Shown here one piece after another: positions 1-4,352 of a stretch of 6,410 nt of DNA; within the stretch, counting starts at the first letter, position 1, and every line of letters starts with the position of its first letter. The position numbers were made by a program, and so were the translations under genes. Under the pieces are notes generated by a model. That model searched no databases. It was not told the origin of the DNA and worked only from the letters and a program-made list of their open reading frames with translations. This stretch comes from Candidatus Peribacteria bacterium (GTDB lineage: Bacteria > Patescibacteriota > Gracilibacteria > Peribacterales > Peribacteraceae): assembly GCA_903854455.1 (NCBI GenBank), contig CAINWJ010000052.1, positions 1 to 6,410 on the forward strand. Reading direction: 5' to 3'.

Positions 1-25
1 AGTGCTGTTTCTTCTTATCTGCCAT
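1..25 (-). CDS. Possible 5' end of a leftward gene cut by the window edge
   Basis: An ATG at 25-23 on the minus strand opens a frame that reads MADKKKQH and runs off the window. Only eight codons are visible, so no function can be given. It is listed because a perfect TATAAT lies only four bases upstream of the ATG. That is the spacing expected of a leaderless gene, and a similar arrangement is seen at the gene starting at 6232. The lysine-rich N-terminus suggests a cytosolic protein. It could be a chance ATG; sequence to the left of the window would decide. Confidence 0.35.
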
Positions 26-194
26 ACAAATTATATTCTACTCTTTTGTATTCACTTCCTAGACAGGGACAAGGAGCTGCTACAGAGCAAAATATCCTAA
101 ATGACGATTCAATTCCTGAATGAACAACTCCGGATACTTCACCAGTTCCACCCATTACGCCGTCCTGAAATCATCCACCAGCCCCACCAATCAT
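26..194. other. Stretch without a supported gene
   Basis: No convincing gene is visible on either strand. On the minus strand, 154-80 is an open stretch of 24 codons (beginning WVELVKYPEL) bounded by stops at 155-157 and 80-82. It has a protein-like composition but no good start, so it may be a remnant of a decayed gene. The plus-strand frame from the ATG at 101 runs into the duplicated segment beginning at 195 and looks spurious. Confidence 0.4.
30..35 (-). promoter_or_regulatory. Candidate -10 box (TATAAT) for the leftward edge gene
   Basis: Reading leftward, a perfect TATAAT is followed by TTGT and then ATG. Transcription from it would begin at or within a base or two of the start codon. 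I see no good -35 hexamer at 16-18 bp upstream. Confidence 0.4.
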
Positions 195-198
195 CCTA

Positions 199-232
199 CA
201 AAGAAGGACCACCCCCTTCAGAATGGTCCTTC
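199..232 (-). terminator. Terminator hairpin, copy A (leftward)
   Basis: GAAGGACCA at 203-211 pairs perfectly with TGGTCCTTC at 224-232 (9 bp, 12-nt loop). Leftward it is followed by the T-rich TTTGT. It lies 22 bp past the orphan stop codon, just as copy B lies past the intact gene. Confidence 0.6.
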
Positions 233-254
233 CGTTCATCGTTGATGATATGGA

Positions 255-335
255 TTACTGAGCCGACGATGTGCTGCTGCTGGTGCCGGCAGCTTTCTTG
301 AAGCCACCCATCATCCAGCCGCCGCCGCGCTTGCC
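255..335 (-). pseudogene. Orphan C-terminal tail of a second secreted-protein gene copy
   Basis: The minus strand encodes a tail containing KRGGGWMMGGFKK and then AAGTSSSTSSAQ before a TAA at 257-255. It matches the tail of the intact protein except for Ala in place of Asp next to the end. Upstream codons (RSKSKGDG) resemble the parental tail only weakly. Beyond them the frame runs antisense into the SecA fragment, so no signal peptide or repeat domain is attached. It is best read as the remnant of a paralogue whose 5' part has been lost. Confidence 0.7.
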
Positions 336-505
336 ATCTCCCTTGCTCTTACTGCGGCAGTGGCAACGTGGAACCGGTGGAGGAAAATACCGGCTTGCCC
401 GACGGAGTGCGAAGCACGAAGGCGGGTCGCAACGATCCGTGCCCGTGCGGAGCGAAGAAGCCTGACGGATCAGCGGTGAAGTACAAGCATTGCCACGGGC
501 GCTAA
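335..505 (+). pseudogene. secA: SecA C-terminal tail fragment with SEC-C zinc motif
   Basis: The plus-strand frame ending with TAA at 503-505 reads VEENTGLPDGVRSTKAGRND followed by PCPCGAKKPDGSAVKYKHCH-GR. This is the linker and SEC-C zinc-binding tail that ends SecA, the ATPase of the Sec translocon; in SecA the motif binds zinc and contacts SecB or ribosomes. Visible ligands are the CPC cysteines and the final Cys-His. The usual spacing between CxC and C[CH] is about eight residues, but here it is 14, with an insertion around KKPDGS. None of the ATPase or preprotein-binding domains is present, because the upstream sequence is the antisense duplicate 195-335. An independent small SEC-C protein from GTG at 368 (45 residues) is possible, but a broken secA end is simpler. 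Confidence 0.7.
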
Positions 506-530
506 ATATTCTGATAATTATCTGTACCTT

Positions 531-562
531 TCGGATATAATCGGATATAATCGGATATATCC
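531..562 (+). promoter_or_regulatory. Three tandem 10-bp repeats with TATAAT boxes upstream of fic
   Basis: TCGGATATAA occurs at 531-540 and 541-550, and TCGGATATAT at 551-560. The first two units create TATAAT at 536-541 and 546-551. The last creates the palindrome GGATATATCC at 553-562. The array ends 11 bp before the Fic start codon. A 10-bp period places each unit on the same face of the helix, as expected of a cooperative operator. The Fic protein carries a winged-helix domain that could bind here. Promoter function is plausible, but no clear -35 is seen. Confidence 0.55.
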
Positions 563-573
563 TATGTATCTCT

Positions 574-1638
574 ATGGCTGATAGTACTCACAAGTTTGAC
601 CATCGCATCAGTACCCCTGAACCACACATCGTTGCTCTTCTGGGAACAATCGATGGCATCCGAGGGGAATTCACATCGGGTTTACGGATGACCCCGCAGG
701 CGATCACGAATCTCAAACGATCGACACTCATCACTTCCGCCGGTGCCTCGACTCGCATAGAAGGTGCCAAGCTTACTGACAAGGAAGTCGAAAAGATTAT
801 GCGCGGGCTTTCGATATCAACGTTCGCTGACCGGGATTCGCGGGAAGTGCAAGGGTATCTGGAGACGCTTCAGAATGTATTTGACAGTTTCCAGGCCCTC
901 CCGCTGCGGGAGAGCGTCATTACCTCGCTTCACAAGCAACTGCTCAAGTACTCTACGAAAGATGATACGCATCGTGGCACATACAAAAAGAAGGAGAACA
1001 CGGTTGGTATTCTCGGACCGGATGGGAACGTCGCAAAAGTCCTGTTCAAGACCACTCCTGCGTATCTCACCGCGAAGGAAATGCAGGAATTGGTGGAATG
1101 GACAAGAGAGGCTCTTGAGAAGAGTCGCTTCCATCCCCTCCTCATCATTGCAAACTTCATTGTCGAGTTTCTAAAAATCCATCCCTTCGAAGACGGCAAC
1201 GGACGCCTCGCGCGCGTCTTCACGAACCTCCTCCTTCTTAGGTCCGGATATTCCTTCGTGCAGTATGTCTCCCATGAGCAAATCGTCGAGCGTCGAAAAG
1301 ATGAATACTACATTGCACTCCGTAAATCACAGGAGACGTTCAAGACTGCCCATGATACTGTCGGTCCCTGGCTCAATTTCTTTCTCTCTGCCGTCCAGGA
1401 GCAAGCTCTGAAAGCCCTCTCGTACCTTGAAGAAGAAAAGATCGAAGACATCCTATCGCCCAAGCAGTATGAGGTTTGGAACTATCTCTCTCACACCGGA
1501 GAGGCTTCGCGAGGCGAAATTGCCAAAGCTACCGGCATTGTTGAGGTCACAGTGAGACAGGCGCTGAATCGGCTGATAGCACTTGGAAAAATCAAGCGCA
1601 TGGGACAAGGTCGTGGGACGAGGTACGTGAAAATGTAG
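574..1638 (+). CDS. Fic-domain protein AMP-transferase with C-terminal winged helix
   Basis: A 354-residue member of the Fic/DOC family, enzymes that usually transfer AMP from ATP to Ser, Thr or Tyr hydroxyls of proteins. The signature HPFEDGNGR is intact at residues 203-211, with catalytic His203, the phosphate-binding GNGR and acidic Glu206/Asp207. The substrate flap is probably GTYKKKENTVGI at 135-146. S59-TRI-E63-G64 matches the (S/T)xxxE(G/N) inhibitory motif N-terminal to the Fic core, which defines class II self-inhibited Fic proteins and fits the lack of an adjacent antitoxin gene. Residues about 290-354 form a winged helix-turn-helix (SRGEIAKATGIVEVTVRQAL, then the wing), suggesting DNA binding or autoregulation. 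ATG 574 has no Shine-Dalgarno. The gene stands alone between direct repeats, which hints at acquisition or mobility. Its target is unknown; a role in stress or phage response is only a possibility. Confidence 0.93.
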   Translation: MADSTHKFDHRISTPEPHIVALLGTIDGIRGEFTSGLRMTPQAITNLKRSTLITSAGASTRIEGAKLTDKEVEKIMRGLSISTFADRDSREVQGYLETLQNVFDSFQALPLRESVITSLHKQLLKYSTKDDTHRGTYKKKENTVGILGPDGNVAKVLFKTTPAYLTAKEMQELVEWTREALEKSRFHPLLIIANFIVEFLKIHPFEDGNGRLARVFTNLLLLRSGYSFVQYVSHEQIVERRKDEYYIALRKSQETFKTAHDTVGPWLNFFLSAVQEQALKALSYLEEEKIEDILSPKQYEVWNYLSHTGEASRGEIAKATGIVEVTVRQALNRLIALGKIKRMGQGRGTRYVKM

Positions 1639-1693
1639 GTCGTCACTCTTCAGAGGAGACTCGCATGGCAGGGAGACGGAATAGCCACAGCGC

Positions 1694-1711
1694 CGTCAGA
1701 TTCATCTGACG
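1694..1711 (+). terminator. Hairpin after fic
   Basis: CGTCAGA (1694-1700) and TCTGACG (1705-1711) form a perfect 7-bp stem around a TTCA loop, 55 bp after the Fic stop. No T-run follows, so it may be a weak terminator or a member of the palindromic repeat family. The hairpin at 4294-4311 has the same size and a nearly identical loop. Confidence 0.4.
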
Positions 1712-1718
1712 TGACCAG

Positions 1719-1859
1719 CCTACAAAGAAGGGCCACCCCCTTCAGAATGGTCCTTCCGTTGATCGTTGATGATATGGATTACTGATCCGATGATGTGCTG
1801 CTGCTGGTGCCGGCAGCTTTCTTGAAGCCGCCCATCATCCAGCCGCCGCCGCGCTTGCC
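1719..1859. repeat. Direct repeat copy B (141 bp), parental copy
   Basis: The parental copy of the 195-335 segment, embedded in the 3' end and terminator of the intact secreted-protein gene. The five differences lie at 1732, 1761, 1786, 1791 and 1831. Its left end (1719) is in the gap after the Fic gene, where homology with copy A starts abruptly. Confidence 0.9.
1723..1756 (-). terminator. Intrinsic-type terminator of the secreted-protein gene
   Basis: GAAGGGCCA (1727-1735) pairs with TGGTCCTTC (1748-1756), with one G-T type pair on the plus strand. Reading leftward, TTTGT follows the hairpin. It begins 22 bp past the TAA of the gene. Confidence 0.6.
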
Positions 1860-2561
1860 GCCTTTGCCGTTCATCATGGCGGGGAGCGTGACGCCTTTCT
1901 CGGTTGCCAGTTGCTGAACTGTCTTGCCGCTATCCAGTGCAGCCTTCAGGTCGGCTTCCGTCATGCCCAGCTTGGTTGCGATGACTGCGAGATCGGGTCC
2001 GCGACCTTCTCCGTCTTTGCGTGGAGCCGGGAGCGTGACGCCTTTCTCGGTTGCCAGTTCCTGGACTGTCTTGCCGCTATCGAGGGCGGCTTTGAGCTCC
2101 GTCTCGGTCATGCCGAGCTTGGAAGCGAGATCTGCCTGATTCGGACCGCGACCCATCATGCCCGGACCGCCCGGTCCTCCGCGTCCGCCGCCGAATGGCA
2201 TCATGGCGGACTTCAAATTCGGATTGGCTGTATGAGCAGCCTGGATGGCGGCGCGCTCGGCATCATTCGCCGCTTTCACTGCTGCTGCGCGCTGTGTGTC
2301 GTCGGTGATGGCTGCTGCAGCCGTCAGTGCGGTCTGATGAGCCTGGACTGCGCTTTTCTCGACGGTCACGAGTGCATCGATGTTACTCAAGAACGCAGCA
2401 TCTTTGGCTGCCATATCAGTGACCTGCTGCTGGGTCGGGACTGGACGTTTGGCAGCGGTGCCGGTGGAAGCGGCGCTGGAGATCTGCGCGAGGAATGGAA
2501 CCGCCAGTGCGACTGTGGCGATCCCCGCCATGGCGCCGAGTGTGAACTTGCTGAGTTTCAT
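1779..2561 (-). CDS. Secreted protein with two 49-residue repeats and Gly/Met-rich linkers
   Basis: A 260-residue exported protein. ATG 2561 is preferred over GTG 2609 because it begins a signal peptide: MKLSK, a hydrophobic stretch to about residue 25, then a likely cleavage site after SSA (Ala30). Residues 35-118 are Ala-rich and probably helical, with regular charged residues. A Gly/Met-rich linker (120-140, GGGRGGPGGPGMM) leads into two repeats at 138-179 and 187-228, 34 of 42 positions identical. Each contains KLGMTE, LKAALDSGKTVQ and LATEKGVTLPA. This resembles short helical modules (LGxTxxELxxxLxxGKS) seen in secreted bacterial proteins such as the YckD/DUF2680 type, but the family call is tentative. 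A second linker (229-246) with MM pairs and a Ser-rich tail end the protein. Binding of metal or a polymer is possible but unproven. A partial paralogue lies at 255-335. Confidence 0.85.
   Translation of the reverse strand: MKLSKFTLGAMAGIATVALAVPFLAQISSAASTGTAAKRPVPTQQQVTDMAAKDAAFLSNIDALVTVEKSAVQAHQTALTAAAAITDDTQRAAAVKAANDAERAAIQAAHTANPNLKSAMMPFGGGRGGPGGPGMMGRGPNQADLASKLGMTETELKAALDSGKTVQELATEKGVTLPAPRKDGEGRGPDLAVIATKLGMTEADLKAALDSGKTVQQLATEKGVTLPAMMNGKGGKRGGGWMMGGFKKAAGTSSSTSSDQ
1878..2150 (-). repeat. Internal tandem repeat, 147-bp period
   Basis: Two in-frame units (2004-2150, and 1878-2003 incomplete) encode the repeats of the secreted protein. Exact matches 147 bp apart include a 31-bp run at 1882-1912 and 2029-2059 and a 16-bp run at 1919-1934 and 2066-2081. 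The units are recent enough at DNA level to recombine. Confidence 0.85.
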
Positions 2562-2593
2562 ACGAGTGTGGGGAAAAGAAATAAGTAAGAGGT

Positions 2594-2613
2594 GGTTAAC
2601 CGTGCTCACTATA
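2594..2613 (-). promoter_or_regulatory. Candidate -10 box and palindrome before the secreted-protein gene
   Basis: Reading leftward, TATAGT (2613-2608) lies about 50 bp before the ATG, followed by the perfect palindrome GGTTAACC (2594-2601) near the expected transcription start. GGTTAA recurs at 2634-2639. No good -35 is visible. The palindrome may be an operator. Confidence 0.3.
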
Positions 2614-2659
2614 GGAGGTAGAGTTTAAGGTTTGGTTAAGAACCCATCGATCCTTCGCT

Positions 2660-2688
2660 TTGCCCATCCAATCCCCGTCTGGTAAGGT
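2660..2688 (+). promoter_or_regulatory. Candidate tRNA promoter
   Basis: TTGCCC (2660-2665), a 17-bp spacer and TAAGGT (2683-2688) preceded by TGG (extended -10) fit a sigma70-type promoter. Transcription would start near 2695, about nine bases before the mature tRNA. Confidence 0.4.
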
Positions 2689-2703
2689 ACGTCCGCTGTA
2701 CGT

Positions 2704-2780
2704 GCGCCCGTAGCTCAGCTGGATAGAGCATCAGCTTGCGGAGCTGGGGGTCACAGGTTCGAATCCTGTCGGGCGCACCA
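2704..2780 (+). tRNA. tRNA-Arg (anticodon GCG), CCA encoded
   Basis: A complete cloverleaf. The acceptor GCGCCCG (2704-2710) pairs with CGGGCGC (2770-2776). The D stem is GCTC/GAGC. The anticodon stem TCAGC/GCTGG encloses loop TTGCGGA (2736-2742), giving anticodon GCG at 2738-2740. The T arm is ACAGG/TTCGAAT/CCTGT. Discriminator A2777 and a genomic CCA (2778-2780) complete it. A20 in the D loop and C35 in the anticodon are arginine identity elements. The tRNA reads CGC and probably CGU. Most bacteria use anticodon ACG, deaminated to ICG, for these codons, so a direct G34 version is unusual. Confidence 0.95.
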
Positions 2781-2801
2781 TCCTTCGCACAGCGAAGGAT
2801 G
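2779..2801 (+). repeat. Ten-bp hairpin abutting the tRNA 3' end
   Basis: CATCCTTCGC (2779-2788) and GCGAAGGATG (2792-2801) form a perfect 10-bp stem with a three-base loop. The stem overlaps the last two bases of the encoded CCA. It has no T-run. It may be a 3' processing signal or a palindromic intergenic repeat. Confidence 0.6.
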
Positions 2802-2804
2802 CCC

Positions 2805-2839
2805 ACCGTAGCTCCTGAGCTGCGGTTGTATTTATTGTG
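2805..2839 (+). terminator. Probable terminator of the tRNA transcript
   Basis: ACCGTAGCT (2805-2813) pairs with AGCTGCGGT (2818-2826), one wobble pair, loop CCTG. The T-rich TTGTATTTATTGT follows on the plus strand, as expected of an intrinsic terminator. Confidence 0.55.
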
Positions 2840-2890
2840 TCAGAGTCGCTGCGCTACGGATGGCGAGCCATCAAGAGCGAAGGCGGGCTC

Positions 2891-2911
2891 TCCTGCATGT
2901 TCAATGCAGGA
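2891..2911 (-). terminator. Hairpin over the rnhB stop codon
   Basis: TCCTGCAT (2891-2898) and ATGCAGGA (2904-2911) form a perfect 8-bp stem. The rnhB stop codon (2903-2901) lies in the loop. Leftward no T-run follows. Another short stem, GATGG/CCATC, lies at 2859-2872. It may mark the 3' end of the rnhB message or belong to the repeat family. Confidence 0.35.
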
Positions 2912-3482
2912 ACGTCTTCCTATGCAGCAGACATTGCCCATGTGTCTTGATTGCCTTGAAGTGCTCCGGGGCACCGTAGCCTTTGTGACCGTCAAATCCG
3001 TACTCTGGATGTGTCATCGCGGCTTTCACCATCCAGCGATCGCGAGTCACTTTGGCGATGATGGAGGCGGCACCGATGCACGGCTCGATGGAATCCCCGT
3101 GGATGATGGAGCTGTGCGGCCAGTCGAACCAGAAGGCGTCGCGTCCGTCGATCAGGATGTACAGATTCGAATGCTTCATTGAGACAGCTTTCACCGCCTG
3201 CTGCATGGCGATTTCCGTCGATGCAACAATCCCGATCCGATCGATCGTCGCGGCATCGGTCATCCCCACACCGAAGACGCAATGCTTGATCAGCCATTCG
3301 AATGATTCCTCCCGCTGCTTCGGCGTCATCTGCTTGCTATCTCCGATGATCACCGGAATAGATTTCTGCTTGGGCAGAACGCAGGCACCGGCAACCACGG
3401 GTCCTGCCAAGGCACCCCGACCGGCTTCGTCGACGCCGACGGTGATGATCTTCGCTGATGATTGTTTCGAGGTTTTCGACAC
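2901..3482 (-). CDS. rnhB: Ribonuclease HII
   Basis: A 193-residue RNase HII, which cuts 5' of ribonucleotides embedded in DNA and removes RNA from RNA-DNA hybrids in the cytoplasm, using divalent metal ions. GVDEAGRG at 16-23 supplies Asp18, Glu19 and the GRG substrate-recognition motif. GDSK is at 47-50, Asp112 in LIDG, GD at 129-130, and AASIIAKVTRD at 138-148 adds further conserved acidic residues. YGFDGHKGYGAPEH (161-174) holds the tyrosine that packs against the junction, and HRKTF closes the protein. Length is normal for a minimal bacterial enzyme. The start is GTG 3482: an in-frame TAG lies only four codons upstream, and no earlier start fits. There is no Shine-Dalgarno; the preceding bases are pyrimidine-rich. 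It is divergent from the transaldolase gene and converges on the tRNA. Confidence 0.97.
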   Translation of the reverse strand: MSKTSKQSSAKIITVGVDEAGRGALAGPVVAGACVLPKQKSIPVIIGDSKQMTPKQREESFEWLIKHCVFGVGMTDAATIDRIGIVASTEIAMQQAVKAVSMKHSNLYILIDGRDAFWFDWPHSSIIHGDSIEPCIGAASIIAKVTRDRWMVKAAMTHPEYGFDGHKGYGAPEHFKAIKTHGQCLLHRKTFLH

Positions 3483-3508
3483 CGGAGGAGACTAGCAGAA
3501 TCATGTTC

Positions 3509-3575
3509 CGCGGGAAGCATCCTGCTCCCCATCAAAGAAAAATATTTTGAAATGGGGAGCGCAATGCTTTGCGCG
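3509..3575. repeat. Inverted pair of an intergenic repeat, able to form a long hairpin
   Basis: The arm at 3509-3532 and the reverse complement of 3552-3575 match at 19 of 24 positions, sharing CGCG, AAGCAT and GCTCCCCAT. The 19-bp AT-rich loop has CAAA/TTTG at its ends. The right arm also contains the perfect small hairpin GCGCAA-TGCT-TTGCGC (3559-3574). A related copy lies at 5775-5806. The element fills most of the gap between the divergent rnhB and transaldolase genes. Confidence 0.75.
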
Positions 3576-3586
3576 ACATTGTCAGA

Positions 3587-3592
3587 TATACT
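3587..3592 (+). promoter_or_regulatory. Candidate -10 box for the transaldolase-gnd operon
   Basis: TATACT lies 25 bp before the ATG, giving an expected leader of about 19 bases with no Shine-Dalgarno. No convincing -35 is seen; the position where it would lie falls in the repeat hairpin at 3559-3574. Confidence 0.45.
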
Positions 3593-3617
3593 TTAGTCAC
3601 TCTTCCACTCTATCCTC

Positions 3618-4259
3618 ATGAAACTCTTCCTCGATACCGCTAACGTCGCTCAGGTCGCTGAAGTAGCACGCTGGGGCGTCCTCGATGGCGTCACCACCAA
3701 TCCTTCTCTCGTTGCGAAAGAGGGCAAGGATTTCAAAGCGGTGGTTCTGGAGATGTGTCAGCACGTGCCATGTGTGAGTGCTCAGGTCACGGCTCCGGAT
3801 GTGGAGGGGATGAAGAGGCAGGGCGAGGAGTACGCGTCGTGGCACAAGCACGTCGTGGTCAAAGTTCCGATGACCGTCGGCGGTCTGGAGGTTGTGAAGT
3901 ATCTTTCCGGCAAAAAGATCAAGACCAACGTTACACTCGTCTTCTCGGTCGCACAGGCGATCCTGGCTGCGAAGGCAGGTGCGACCATCATCAGTCCGTT
4001 CGTCGGGCGACTGGATGATATCGGCGAGGATGGGATGGGACTCATCAAAGAAATCATGGAAGTCTGGCAGCACTCGAAATTCGCCACTGAAGTTCTGGTG
4101 GCTTCCACACGTCATCCCCGGCATATTGTCGATGCTGGAAAGCTGGGCGCACACATCTGCACCATTCCGTACGAAGTGTTCGTAAAGCTGCCGAAGCACA
4201 CGCTGACGGACAACGGGTACAAGAAGTTCCAGGAGGATTGGGGGAAGGTGAAGAAATAG
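3618..4259 (+). CDS. tal: Transaldolase, small TalC/FSA-type
   Basis: A 213-residue class I aldolase of the short transaldolase/fructose-6-phosphate aldolase family. Transaldolase moves a dihydroxyacetone unit between sedoheptulose-7-phosphate and glyceraldehyde-3-phosphate in the non-oxidative pentose phosphate pathway. Visible are MKLFLDTAN (1-9, Asp6), DGVTTNPSL (23-31), the Schiff-base lysine Lys82 in VVVKVPMT, TNVTLVFS (103-110) and SPFVGRLDDIGEDG (126-139). Phe128 occupies the position where E. coli fructose-6-phosphate aldolase has Tyr131, which favours true transaldolase activity. ATG 3618 begins directly with the first beta strand, so it is the natural start, although only TATCCTC precedes it. 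The gnd gene follows after 93 bp in the same direction, so the two probably form a pentose-phosphate operon. Confidence 0.95.
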   Translation: MKLFLDTANVAQVAEVARWGVLDGVTTNPSLVAKEGKDFKAVVLEMCQHVPCVSAQVTAPDVEGMKRQGEEYASWHKHVVVKVPMTVGGLEVVKYLSGKKIKTNVTLVFSVAQAILAAKAGATIISPFVGRLDDIGEDGMGLIKEIMEVWQHSKFATEVLVASTRHPRHIVDAGKLGAHICTIPYEVFVKLPKHTLTDNGYKKFQEDWGKVKK

Positions 4260-4311
4260 CGCAGGATTCTTTCTATGAATATGTCCTGACCAGCGCAGGA
4301 TTCTTCCTGCG
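4258..4311 (+). repeat. Direct repeat of a palindromic 14-mer between tal and gnd
   Basis: AGCGCAGGATTCTT occurs at 4258-4271 (overlapping the transaldolase stop codon) and at 4292-4305. The second copy completes a perfect hairpin: CGCAGGA (4294-4300), loop TTCT, TCCTGCG (4305-4311). The first copy has lost its right arm. No T-run follows, so it is more like a REP-type palindrome than a terminator. Confidence 0.7.
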
Positions 4312-4320
4312 ATGTAGCGA

Positions 4321-4348
4321 GTAGTGGGTGGTGGGTAGTAGGATGGAG
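4321..4348 (+). repeat. G-rich degenerate heptads and ribosome-binding site of gnd
   Basis: Four successive 7-mers (GTAGTGG, GTGGTGG, GTAGTAG, GATGGAG) follow a 7-bp period; the first three fit GTRRTRG. The last contains GGAG (4345-4348), four bases before the gnd ATG, the only recognisable Shine-Dalgarno before a gene in this window. Confidence 0.45.
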
Positions 4349-4352
4349 ACCT

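Larger units (their letters stand above)
195..335. repeat. Direct repeat copy A (141 bp), duplicate of the 3' end of the secreted-protein gene
   Basis: This segment aligns without gaps to 1719-1859 at a constant offset of 1524 bp, and I count five mismatches in 141 positions. It carries the last 27 codons (stop included) and the terminator hairpin of the secreted-protein gene, in the same orientation as the intact gene. With copy B it brackets the SecA fragment and the Fic gene. Homology falls off sharply after position 335. Confidence 0.9.

Noticed and set aside
101..301. Plus-strand frame of 66 codons crossing the left repeat
   Set aside because: It runs antisense through the duplicated 3' gene end and terminator and has no protein-like features.
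271..465. Plus-strand frame of 64 codons over the SecA fragment
   Set aside because: It is out of frame with the SEC-C motif, which is the recognisable coding signal here.
531..560. Short tandem repeats considered as a CRISPR array
   Set aside because: Units are only 10 bp with no spacers, and no cas gene is present.
1911..2588. Plus-strand open frame of 225 codons opposite the secreted-protein gene
   Set aside because: The minus strand has a signal peptide and repeats conserved at protein level; the plus frame is Cys-rich and without domain features.
2562..2609. Upstream GTG start at 2609 for the secreted protein
   Set aside because: It would put 16 residues with histidine and proline before a textbook signal peptide that begins at ATG 2561.
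2736..3182. Plus-strand frame starting inside the tRNA
   Set aside because: It begins in the tRNA anticodon arm and continues antisense to rnhB.
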